In this document: piece by piece, positions 8,737 to 15,450 of the stretch
Position numbering within the stretch: position 1 is the stretch's first letter
Layout: each line of letters starts with the position of its first letter
NCBI GenBank assembly: GCA_002361235.1
Contig: DESI01000081.1
Location: forward strand, 1-27,241
Source of the DNA: Porphyromonadaceae bacterium UBA3318
GTDB taxonomy: Bacteria; Bacteroidota; Bacteroidia; Bacteroidales; Muribaculaceae
Reading direction: 5' to 3'
DNA length: 27,241 bases
Translations under genes and position numbers: made by a program
Notes under the pieces: model-generated
The model's input: only the letters and a program-made list of their open reading frames with translations
Told to the model about the DNA's origin: nothing
Databases searched by the model: none

Positions 8737-8970
8737 ATGTTTACAGAAGTAGTGAAAGCCGAGTATGTGGACGGATTCCGCGTCCGGTTATGGTTCAATA
8801 ACAAAGTGACTAAAGTTGTGGACTTGCGCACTTCGTTACAAGGCAAAGTGTTTGAGCCGCTCAAAGATTTAAATTTCTTCAAGCGGTTTACTGTGAAGTA
8901 CAACACTATAGAATGGGAAAACGGGGCGGATTTTGCTCCTGAATATTTGCTCTCCTTGCCGGAAGCATAA
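8737..8970 (+). CDS. DUF2442 domain protein
   Basis: A 77-residue protein matching DUF2442: an N-terminal strand (VKAEYVDGFRVRLWFNN), VVDLRTSLQGKVFEPLKD, FFKRFTVKYNTIEWENGADFAPEYLL. The ending, in which a Trp-Glu-Asn-Gly-Ala-Asp segment precedes AP-E-L, is the family signature. It is translated 9 nt after the DUF4160 gene and must share its transcript. No function is proven. If the pair is toxin-antitoxin-like, which member is toxic cannot be decided from sequence. Base composition matches DUF4160 rather than the flanking housekeeping genes, so the two appear to have arrived together. Confidence 0.88.
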   Translation: MFTEVVKAEYVDGFRVRLWFNNKVTKVVDLRTSLQGKVFEPLKDLNFFKRFTVKYNTIEWENGADFAPEYLLSLPEA

Positions 8971-9002
8971 GGTATCTTTCCGTCCCATTATCAGGATATC
9001 TG

Positions 9003-9022
9003 CTGTTTCGATTATGAAACAG
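9003..9022. terminator. Possible shared hairpin between convergent DUF2442 and yitT genes
   Basis: A 7-bp stem CTGTTTC/GAAACAG with a 6-nt loop lies in the 58-nt gap between the convergent stops. No T-run follows on either strand, so termination function is uncertain. Confidence 0.35.
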
Positions 9023-9028
9023 TGACAG

Positions 9029-10042
9029 TTATTCTTCGGCTGAGGAGCGGCGGATGCGGTGAGTGGGGGACAGGGCCGAGGCGTCGTGCGAGGCAGGGAC
9101 TTTCGGAGCCTGGGACTTCATCTTCATCTTGATCTTGACATGGTCGAAGCCCTTGCCGTAAACGCCGTTTACGGCGCCCTGCGTCACGAAGGCATCCCCG
9201 TCGATGCGCTTCACGATGCGGAAGATGGTCACGGACTCGATCTTGCGGCAATATACCATGAGGATTTTCTGGTTGTGTTTCGTGTACCATCCCTGTCCGT
9301 CGATTACGGTTACCCCGCGATGGGCGTCAACGAGGATTTCGTCGGCTATCTCCTTCCATTTCGGCGAGAATATCATGAACTGCGTTGCCTTGCGGTTGCC
9401 GTTGATGATCTGGTCGGTAACGTAGCTGGCTATGAACGTGACCATGACGCCATACACGATGGTGGGGATACGGGCCTCCACACGCTGCTCGAACGTGCCT
9501 TCGAACGGCAGGAACATCGAGCAGCAGATGATGCAGAAGTCCATATATATCATGGTGCGTCCGATGCTGACGTTGCTCACCTTGGACACCATGGCGGCCA
9601 CGATATCGGTGCCTCCCGACGAACCATTATGGATAAACGCCGTACCGATGCCGATACCGCAGCATATACCTCCCAACGCCACACTCACCACGCGGTCCGG
9701 AATGAGCGGATGGCCGATGGACATGAAGAAACCTTCCGTGCAGCCTATGCCTAAGGCCACTACGGTGACGCCGAAGATGGTGCGCAGCACGAATTTCTTG
9801 CCCACGATCTTGTATGCGCATGCCAGCAGCAACAGGTTGCAGACGTAGCTTGTGACGGCCACGGGTATCATGCCGTCGGTGGCGAAATACACAAGGGTGC
9901 CCACACCGGACAGACCGCCGATCACTATCTTGTGCGGAAGTATGCAGGCGGTGAAGCCGACTGAATAGATCAGAAGGCCTACTATTATCATCAGATAATC
10001 CTTGCCGTTGACCAGCAGCGAATTGTATTTGGGCTTTGGCAT
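9029..10042 (-). CDS. YitT family membrane protein (DUF161 + DUF2179)
   Basis: A 337-residue inner-membrane protein of the YitT family, whose molecular function is unknown. The N-terminal 210 residues hold about five or six hydrophobic segments (for example LMIIVGLLIYSVGFTACIL and VAVTSYVCNLLLLACAY) and the family motif GGLSGV near residue 43, with a second GSSGGTDIVA near 140. Residues about 216-295 form the cytosolic DUF2179 domain, a PII-like fold (RGVTVIDGQGWYT, ILMVYCRKIE). About 35 extra residues, rich in Lys, Ser, Pro and Arg, follow and look disordered. It is the last gene of the minus-strand run trpS-spmAB-SGNH-yitT. The gap from the SGNH gene (52 nt) is made of short repeats rather than a promoter. 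Confidence 0.92.
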   Translation of the reverse strand: MPKPKYNSLLVNGKDYLMIIVGLLIYSVGFTACILPHKIVIGGLSGVGTLVYFATDGMIPVAVTSYVCNLLLLACAYKIVGKKFVLRTIFGVTVVALGIGCTEGFFMSIGHPLIPDRVVSVALGGICCGIGIGTAFIHNGSSGGTDIVAAMVSKVSNVSIGRTMIYMDFCIICCSMFLPFEGTFEQRVEARIPTIVYGVMVTFIASYVTDQIINGNRKATQFMIFSPKWKEIADEILVDAHRGVTVIDGQGWYTKHNQKILMVYCRKIESVTIFRIVKRIDGDAFVTQGAVNGVYGKGFDHVKIKMKMKSQAPKVPASHDASALSPTHRIRRSSAEE

Positions 10043-10046
10043 AAGT

Positions 10047-10100
10047 ACGAGGTCAGAGTGGTGAGTTATGAGTTATGAGTTATGAGTGACGAGGTCAGAG
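10047..10100. repeat. 12-bp direct repeats flanking tandem heptamers
   Basis: The 12-mer ACGAGGTCAGAG occurs at 10047-10058 and 10089-10100. Between the copies are three exact tandem heptamers GAGTTAT (10063-10083) and a degenerate fourth. The right-hand 12-mer contains the stop codon of the SGNH gene, and the left one ends 5 nt upstream of the yitT start codon side. It looks like a repeat expansion or a small dispersed repeat inserted in the operon. Confidence 0.8.
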
Positions 10101-10805
10101 GGATTCTTTCATGCGTTTGTAGATGAAGGTCTTGGGGCGCACCATCTTCTGGGCGGAGGGCTTTTCGTAGCCGGGAAGTGCGAATGATGCGTGCTCGGGA
10201 ATCCAGTCTACGATCGCATCCACCCAGTCTATCATGCCCTGGCGCGACGGATGGACGTTGCTGGCGCTCTGGCGCGGCAGCTTCAGGTCGAAGCTGCGGA
10301 AGAACACGTCGCCGCCGAGTTGCTCGTCTAACCATTTGTTCAGAACGCCCCCTTGGGTCTTGCCGTTCCACGACGGCGGCCCCACCCAGAGCAGATGCCG
10401 GTCGCCTACGGCCTTGACTATCTCATTTAGCGAGCCTTTGAGATGATCCGGCTTGGTGTCGAACAGCTCGTTCGTCCCGAGGCTTACGAACACGGCATCG
10501 GGCTCCTGTTGCTCGATGATCTGAGTCAGTTTGGGCGATTTACCCCATTTCTGAATGGTTGAACCGTCCCATACCACGGTGGCGACATCGAAGCCGTTCT
10601 GTTTCCCATAGCCGTTCAGCGCCTCGGCAAGCCAGCCGGTCATCGAATCGCCGATGAACAGTATCTTGCGGACAGTGTCCTTCTCATTTTTCTTTTCAGC
10701 CTCTGCCTGCTCGTCGGGTAGGTTGGCCGCGTTCTGTGCCGGTAGGGCCGGCGTCACCAGCAACGACAGCAGGCTCAGAGTGACGAATATCGTTTTCTTC
10801 AACAT
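10095..10805 (-). CDS. Exported SGNH/GDSL-type hydrolase
   Basis: A 236-residue esterase-type enzyme of the SGNH superfamily. The signal peptide is MLKKTIFVTLSLLSLL followed by TPALPAQ. A charged, Lys/Glu-rich linker (about 31-46) leads to block I, IGDSMT, with the nucleophile Ser54. Block II is the Gly of WDGSTIQ, block III is GTNE (Asn112), and block V has the catalytic His185 in SNVHPSRQG, with Asp expected two or three residues before (this block reads S-N-V-H, so the supporting Asp is not obvious). It is probably periplasmic. The substrate cannot be named. In related proteins it is an acyl or acetyl group on a polysaccharide or peptidoglycan. It starts 13 nt after the spmAB stop, so it is in the same operon. 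An in-frame upstream extension overlaps spmAB and is not used. Confidence 0.88.
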   Translation of the reverse strand: MLKKTIFVTLSLLSLLVTPALPAQNAANLPDEQAEAEKKNEKDTVRKILFIGDSMTGWLAEALNGYGKQNGFDVATVVWDGSTIQKWGKSPKLTQIIEQQEPDAVFVSLGTNELFDTKPDHLKGSLNEIVKAVGDRHLLWVGPPSWNGKTQGGVLNKWLDEQLGGDVFFRSFDLKLPRQSASNVHPSRQGMIDWVDAIVDWIPEHASFALPGYEKPSAQKMVRPKTFIYKRMKESL

Positions 10806-10818
10806 AATCTTTAATGTT

Positions 10819-12048
10819 TTACCCCCAGAATATATAGGCCACGATAACGGCTGCCACTGCTCCCGTGATGTCGGCCAAAAGTGCGTAGCCGGCGGCATAA
10901 CGGGTCTTGGACACGCCGACGGAGCCGAAGTACACTGCCAATATATAGAACGTCGTGTCGGTCGAACCACGGACTGCGGCGGCGAGTTTCGATACGAAGG
11001 CGTCGGCACCGTTGGCCTGCATCACGTCCAGCATCATGGCGCAGCTGCCACTGCCGCTCAGGGGCTTCATCAGCATGGTGGGCAGCGCGCCCACCCATTG
11101 CGTGTCGAAGCCCATCCAGGCCACGCAGTTCTCGACGCCGCCGGTGATGATGTCAAGCGCTCCCGAGGCGCGGAACATTCCGATGGCCACGAGAATGGCC
11201 ACGAGATAAGGAATGATCATCACAGCCGTCTTGAAGCCCTCCTTGGCTCCCTCGATGAACACGTCGTATACGCGCAGCTTCTTGCGTATGCCGGCCCCGA
11301 TGAAGGCCATGATGACGCAGAACAGTATGAAGTTGGCGCCGAATGTGCTGTATGTACCCACCTTGTCGCCGGGCAGCGAGGCGAAGAACCATGTGACCAG
11401 AGCCACGAACGCGGCTATGCCTCCTAACCATGCCCATATCACGCCGTCCATGCGGATGCGCTGCTTCAGGCATAGCGCTCCGAGACCGACCAAAGTCGCT
11501 ATGGCCGTGGCGATCAGTATAGGTATGAACACGTCCGTGGGATTGGCCGCGCCTCCTTGCGCGCGGTACATCATGATGCTGATGGGCACCAGGCAGAGAC
11601 CCGAGCTGTTCAGCACCAGGAACATGATCATGGCGTCGGTGGCCGTGTCCTTCCGGTCGTTCAGCTTCTGCATCTCCTGCATGGCGCGCAGACCCATCGG
11701 GGTGGCCGCGTTGTCAAGCCCCAGCATGTTGGCCGAGATATTCATGAATATGGCCCCCATGGCCGGATGCCCTTTCGGTATGCCGGGGAAAAGGCGTGAG
11801 AAGAAGGGACTGATGAGCCGGCCGAAAAATTCGATGACTCCGGCCCGTTCCCCTATCTTCATGATTCCGAGCCATAGGGTGAGCACGCCGGTCAGGCCCA
11901 GCGACACCTCGAAAGCGAAGGCCGCTTGGTCGAACGAGGCGTTCATGATCTGGCTCCACACGTCCAGGTCGCCCTGAAAGCATGTGCGTCCCAGCGCCAT
12001 GACGAACGCCAGGGCGAAGAAGGCTATCCAGATCCAGTTCAGAACCAT
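10819..12048 (-). CDS. Fused SpmA-SpmB (nucleoside-recognition/Gate domain) membrane protein
   Basis: A 409-residue inner-membrane protein that joins both spore maturation proteins of Bacillus in one chain. The first half (about 1-200) is SpmA-like, with NISANMLGLDNAATPMG and NSSGLCLVPI. The second half (about 225-409) is SpmB-like, with GAKEGFKTAVMIIPYL, PLSGSGSCAMMLD and the hallmark GSTDTTFYILAVYFGSVG. Each half is a Gate (nucleoside recognition) domain with several membrane spans. Bacteroidales do not sporulate, so the sporulation name is historical. Fused SpmAB is common in the phylum and its role is unknown, possibly transport. It follows trpS by 23 nt and precedes the SGNH hydrolase. 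Confidence 0.92.
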   Translation of the reverse strand: MVLNWIWIAFFALAFVMALGRTCFQGDLDVWSQIMNASFDQAAFAFEVSLGLTGVLTLWLGIMKIGERAGVIEFFGRLISPFFSRLFPGIPKGHPAMGAIFMNISANMLGLDNAATPMGLRAMQEMQKLNDRKDTATDAMIMFLVLNSSGLCLVPISIMMYRAQGGAANPTDVFIPILIATAIATLVGLGALCLKQRIRMDGVIWAWLGGIAAFVALVTWFFASLPGDKVGTYSTFGANFILFCVIMAFIGAGIRKKLRVYDVFIEGAKEGFKTAVMIIPYLVAILVAIGMFRASGALDIITGGVENCVAWMGFDTQWVGALPTMLMKPLSGSGSCAMMLDVMQANGADAFVSKLAAAVRGSTDTTFYILAVYFGSVGVSKTRYAAGYALLADITGAVAAVIVAYIFWG

Positions 12049-12071
12049 CTACAGAGTCGGAATAGTGTGGC

Positions 12072-13136
12072 TTAGAAACGTTTGATACCCATGATCTCTC
12101 GCACGTCGGCCAGTGTCTTGGAGGCCGTTTCGCGGGCGCGTTCGGCACCCTGGCGCACCACCTTGGACAGATACTCGTCGTTCTGACGGATGTCGAGGAT
12201 GCGCTCGCGGATGGGAAGCGTGATTTTCAGTATGTCCACGGCCAGCTGCTTCTTGAGGTCGCCGTAGCGGATGGAGCAGTCGGCGTAAGCCTGGCGGAAG
12301 TGGACGCACACATCGGGCTCCGACACCAGGTCCATGAGGGTGAACAGGTTGGCGATAGGCTCGCTGACGGGGCTGTCCGGAGTCTTGGGACCCTCGTCGG
12401 TGACGGCGCGCATCACCTTCTTGCGCAGGGTCTTCTCATCGTCTATGAGGTAGATGCAGTTGCCCTCGCTCTTGCCCATCTTGCCCGATCCGTCCAGTCC
12501 GGGTACCTTGACGGCCGCGGCACCGAAGTTGAAGTTGAAGGGCTCGTGGAAATATTCTGTCTTATAGAACGAGTTGAAACGGCGTGCGAAACGGCGCGTC
12601 AGCTCCAGGTGCTGTTCCTGGTCCTTGCCCACGGGCACGAGGTCCGCATGGTGAATCAGGATGTCCACGGCCATCAGGGTGGGATAGGTCAGCAGACCGG
12701 CGTTGACACGCTGGTTGGTCTGGTTGCCGATTATCTCCTTTTCTATCTCGTCGCCTTCGGAATGGATGCCCAGGGCCTTGCGCGCCTTGTCCTTGAACGA
12801 AGCGGTGCGCATCAGCTCGCCGATGCCCACGTGCATGTTCATCAGCAGATACATCTCCGAAATCTCGGGCACGTCGCTCTGGACGTAGATGGTGTTCTTG
12901 TCGGGGTCGAGGCCGGCAGCCAGGTATTCCGCCAGGATGTCCTTCACGTTCTCGTGCAGCATCTTCGGATCGGGATGCGTGGTGAGGGCGTGGAGGTCGG
13001 CCACGAAGTAACGGCAGTCGTAGTCGTTCTGCATGCGCACGAAGTTGCGCAAGGCTCCGTAATAGTTGCCTAAATGCAGGTTGCCGGTGGCGCGGATGCC
13101 GCTCAGTACTATCTTTTTCTTATCGTTGTTTTCCAT
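12072..13136 (-). CDS. trpS: Tryptophanyl-tRNA synthetase
   Basis: A class I aminoacyl-tRNA synthetase that charges tRNA-Trp in the cytosol. The 354 residues begin at MENNDKKKIVLSG. The HIGH-type signature is GNLHLGNY (21-24 HLGN), the ATP-binding loop is GSGKMGKSEG (KMGKS at 219-223 in place of KMSKS), and YPTLMAVDIL with VPVGKDQEQH forms the usual tryptophan/ATP pocket. A long in-frame extension upstream of the ATG at 13136 runs through the promoter and the ald gene on the other strand and is rejected. The gene is the first of the trpS-spmAB-SGNH-yitT run and has a near-consensus promoter 19 nt before its start codon, giving a very short leader. Confidence 0.96.
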   Translation of the reverse strand: MENNDKKKIVLSGIRATGNLHLGNYYGALRNFVRMQNDYDCRYFVADLHALTTHPDPKMLHENVKDILAEYLAAGLDPDKNTIYVQSDVPEISEMYLLMNMHVGIGELMRTASFKDKARKALGIHSEGDEIEKEIIGNQTNQRVNAGLLTYPTLMAVDILIHHADLVPVGKDQEQHLELTRRFARRFNSFYKTEYFHEPFNFNFGAAAVKVPGLDGSGKMGKSEGNCIYLIDDEKTLRKKVMRAVTDEGPKTPDSPVSEPIANLFTLMDLVSEPDVCVHFRQAYADCSIRYGDLKKQLAVDILKITLPIRERILDIRQNDEYLSKVVRQGAERARETASKTLADVREIMGIKRF

Positions 13137-13154
13137 AATTGCAGTTTTAAACCA

Positions 13155-13186
13155 CAAAGTTAATTTATTTTCGCCTATTGGACAAA
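13155..13186 (-). promoter_or_regulatory. Promoter of the trpS operon
   Basis: The minus strand reads TTTG (13183-13186), exactly 20 nt, then TAACTTTG (13155-13162), the clearest consensus promoter in the window. The ATG lies 18 nt beyond the -7 box. Confidence 0.8.
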
Positions 13187-13190
13187 AAAA

Positions 13191-13210
13191 GTGTTGCGAT
13201 GTGTTGCAAA
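13191..13210 (+). repeat. 10-bp tandem repeat between the trpS and ald promoters
   Basis: GTGTTGCGAT is followed directly by GTGTTGCAAA, a tandem of about one helical turn. It overlaps the possible -33 element of the ald promoter and lies just outside the trpS -33 box. Confidence 0.6.
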
Positions 13211-13234
13211 AGATGAAATAAAATTTTAATTTTA
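13204..13234 (+). promoter_or_regulatory. Probable ald promoter
   Basis: TTG (13204-13206), a 20-nt spacer and TAATTTTA (13227-13234), one mismatch from TAnnTTTG. A short hairpin (ACAGG/CCTGT arms at 13245-13249 and 13265-13269) would form near the 5' end of the transcript. Confidence 0.45.
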
Positions 13235-13315
13235 CCGAGAAGAAACAGGACGGGTGGCAACGCCCCTGTGCCTTCGAGAGACAGACGAAAAACACTGTTA
13301 CAAACCTTAAAGAAT

Positions 13316-13322
13316 AGGAGGA
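13316..13322 (+). promoter_or_regulatory. Strong Shine-Dalgarno of ald
   Basis: AGGAGGA lies 6 nt before the ATG at 13329. Such a perfect Shine-Dalgarno is unusual here, because most genes in the window have A/T-rich leaders without one. Confidence 0.85.
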
Positions 13323-13328
13323 CAGACC

Positions 13329-14441
13329 ATGAAAATCGGAATCCCAAAAGAGATCAAGAACAACGAGAACCGCGTTGGTGCGACACCGGCAGGCGTTAAG
13401 GAACTCGTGAACCACGGCCATGAGGTCTATGTGCAGGACCATGCCGGCGAGGGGAGCGGATTCAGCAACCGTGAATACGAGGATGCCGGAGCCAAGATAT
13501 TGCCGACCATCGAGGATGTGTATGCCACTGCCGATATGATCATCAAGGTGAAGGAACCGATAGAACCCGAGTATGGGCTGATCCGCAAGGACCAGGTGCT
13601 GTTCACCTATTTCCATTTCGCGTGCGACCGGGCGTTGCTGGACGCTATGCTGAAGAGCGGCGCCGTGTGCATCGCGTACGAGACCGTTACATATTCGGAG
13701 ACCGACCGCCGTCTGCCGTTGCTGATACCCATGAGCGAGGTGGCCGGCCGTATGTCGATACAGGAGGGCGCACGATTCCTGGAGAAGCCCCAGGGAGGCC
13801 GCGGCGTATTGCTTGGCGGCGTGCCCGGCGTGAGACCCGCCAAGGTGCTGGTGTTGGGCGCCGGCGTTGTGGGACGTAACGCCGCTCTGATGGCCGCAGG
13901 TCTCGGCGCCGAAGTCACGATAGCCGACATCAACCTCGATGTGCTGCGTCATTGCGCCGAGACAATGCCCAAGAACGTGAAGACTCTCTATTCCTCACGC
14001 CACAACATAGAGCAGGAACTGCCCGACACCGATCTGGTGGTAGGCTCGGTATTGGTGCCCGGCGCCAAGGCTCCGCATCTGATAACCCGCGACATGGTGG
14101 GCATGATGCGTCACGGATCGGTGATGGTGGACGTGGCCATCGACCAGGGCGGATGCTTCGAAACCTCGCATCCCACCACGCACAGCGATCCTGTATATGA
14201 AGTGGACGGAGTGGTGCAGTATGCCGTGGCCAACATTCCCGGCGCCGTGCCTTACACCTCGACCATGGCCCTGACCAACGCCACGCTGCCGTACGCGCTG
14301 AAATTGGCTGACCTCGGCTGGAAGGAAGCATGCCGTCGCAGCTACGGCCTGACCCAAGGCGTCAACGTGGTGGACGGCAAGATCACATTCAAGGCCGTGG
14401 CCGAAGCCTTCGGCCTCGAATACACCCCGCTCGCACTCTGA
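13329..14441 (+). CDS. ald: Alanine dehydrogenase
   Basis: An NAD-dependent enzyme that interconverts L-alanine with pyruvate plus ammonia, linking amino-acid nitrogen to central metabolism in the cytosol. The 370 residues match the family length. Key sites are Arg15 in NNENRVGATP (substrate carboxylate), Lys75 in IIKVKEP, His96 in TYFHFA, the NAD-binding GAGVVG at 177-182 followed by an acidic residue (ADIN, Asp200), and Asp272 in DVAIDQGGCFET. NIPGAVPYTST is also typical. It is a single-gene unit transcribed away from trpS, with a strong Shine-Dalgarno and a rho-independent terminator straight after the stop. Pyridine nucleotide transhydrogenase alpha subunits share the fold, but the length and the IDQGG motif fit alanine dehydrogenase. 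Confidence 0.96.
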   Translation: MKIGIPKEIKNNENRVGATPAGVKELVNHGHEVYVQDHAGEGSGFSNREYEDAGAKILPTIEDVYATADMIIKVKEPIEPEYGLIRKDQVLFTYFHFACDRALLDAMLKSGAVCIAYETVTYSETDRRLPLLIPMSEVAGRMSIQEGARFLEKPQGGRGVLLGGVPGVRPAKVLVLGAGVVGRNAALMAAGLGAEVTIADINLDVLRHCAETMPKNVKTLYSSRHNIEQELPDTDLVVGSVLVPGAKAPHLITRDMVGMMRHGSVMVDVAIDQGGCFETSHPTTHSDPVYEVDGVVQYAVANIPGAVPYTSTMALTNATLPYALKLADLGWKEACRRSYGLTQGVNVVDGKITFKAVAEAFGLEYTPLAL

Positions 14442-14455
14442 TAGAATGTAAATAA

Positions 14456-14496
14456 ATACCGGCTGTAGCATATTTTGCTGCAGCCGGTATGTTTTT
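14456..14496. terminator. Rho-independent terminator between ald and the phosphatase gene
   Basis: A 15-bp stem (ATACCGGCTGTAGCA paired with TGCTGCAGCCGGTAT, one G-U pair), a 5-nt loop and a TTTTT run at 14492-14496. It is a full terminator for ald and can stop the convergent minus-strand operon as well, though with a weaker U-tract on that side. Confidence 0.88.
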
Positions 14497-14509
14497 GCTG
14501 ATTATATGA

Positions 14510-15442
14510 TTATTTGGAGCGGGAGACCTGGTGGATTACGTTTCCGTTGTTGTCGATCATGGAAAGCGTCAGGGCCTTCGGAGTGGCGGTAACAACGGAG
14601 AATCCTGGCACTCCGCTGCTGAACACCGTGCCGTCGGTGGCCTTGACGTCCGGGCGGGAGAGGGAGCCGGATGTATTGACCACATAGTCGATGCCGTTCT
14701 TGCGGATATGCTGGAAGTTGTGGATGTGGCCGCAGACGTACATGTCGACCTTGTGTTTGCGCAATATCGGATCCACTTTTTTCTGCATGTCCTCGCGCTC
14801 GCTGCTCTGCTTGGGAGTCTGGGCATAGACGGGATGATGGCCGGCCACAATGGTCCAGTCCGCGTTGTCGTCGCGGCTAAGCTCCCGGTCGAGCCATCGC
14901 AGCTGTGCGTCGACATCCTGACGGCCGGCATCGGGGTATTCGGCCGTATCGGCGTGATACTTGTCTATTATCGGTGCGGTGTCGATGAACACTACCTTGA
15001 CGCGGGTGTCGTCGTTGTCGAATATCCTGGTATAATAACGCGAGGGCATGTTCCAGCGGCGGCTGATGCCGGAATAATCCATCACCGCCTGCGTATTGCC
15101 GCGATACTCGTGATTGCCGAGAACCGGACACCATTCCACCTGAAGTTCCGGATGGGAATACATCAGCTCGTAATTGGTGGTCCATAGCGGGTCGTTCACC
15201 GATTCGATACCTAAGTAATGGTGAATGTCGCCAAGCGCGAGGAAAGCCTCCGGGCCCACGGCCTCGGCCACTTTGCCCATCAGTTCGGCTATGGGTTTCT
15301 GTTCATAGTATCCGTTGCGGCCCAGGTCGTTGCCTATCATCAGCGTGACGTCGCCGGACAGCCCGGTGGCCGGAATCTGAGCGCTTGCGGCGGATATGGC
15401 CGCAAACGTCAGAAGTGTGGATGTAAGGAATTTACGTATCAT
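14510..15442 (-). CDS. Secreted metallophosphoesterase, purple acid phosphatase (TRAP)-like
   Basis: A 310-residue calcineurin-like phosphoesterase, probably periplasmic or surface-exposed, expected to hydrolyse phosphate monoesters with a two-metal centre. A signal peptide covers residues 1-21 (cleavage at SAQ). The metal blocks are an Asp in GNDLG (39), GD at 71-72 in ALGDIHHY, GNHE at 109-112, GHHP at 201-204 and CGHIHN at 237-242. The sequence RRWNMPSRYY (about 129-137) is characteristic of tartrate-resistant acid phosphatase-like enzymes. It is the last gene of the receptor operon, 8 nt after the beta-helix lipoprotein gene, so it is likely made together with the uptake proteins. Its substrate is unknown. 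The context suggests it processes a ligand imported or captured by the receptor. Confidence 0.9.
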   Translation of the reverse strand: MIRKFLTSTLLTFAAISAASAQIPATGLSGDVTLMIGNDLGRNGYYEQKPIAELMGKVAEAVGPEAFLALGDIHHYLGIESVNDPLWTTNYELMYSHPELQVEWCPVLGNHEYRGNTQAVMDYSGISRRWNMPSRYYTRIFDNDDTRVKVVFIDTAPIIDKYHADTAEYPDAGRQDVDAQLRWLDRELSRDDNADWTIVAGHHPVYAQTPKQSSEREDMQKKVDPILRKHKVDMYVCGHIHNFQHIRKNGIDYVVNTSGSLSRPDVKATDGTVFSSGVPGFSVVTATPKALTLSMIDNNGNVIHQVSRSK

Positions 15443-15450
15443 GGTTATTG

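Noticed and set aside
8350..9000. GGATATC sequences on both sides of the DUF4160-DUF2442 pair as possible inverted ends of a mobile element
   Set aside because: Only the self-complementary GATATC core is shared (8371 and 8993 areas). The flanking bases do not match in either orientation.
13137..13952. N-terminal extension of trpS giving a 626-residue protein
   Set aside because: It runs through the consensus trpS promoter and the ald coding region. The natural TrpRS start is at 13136.
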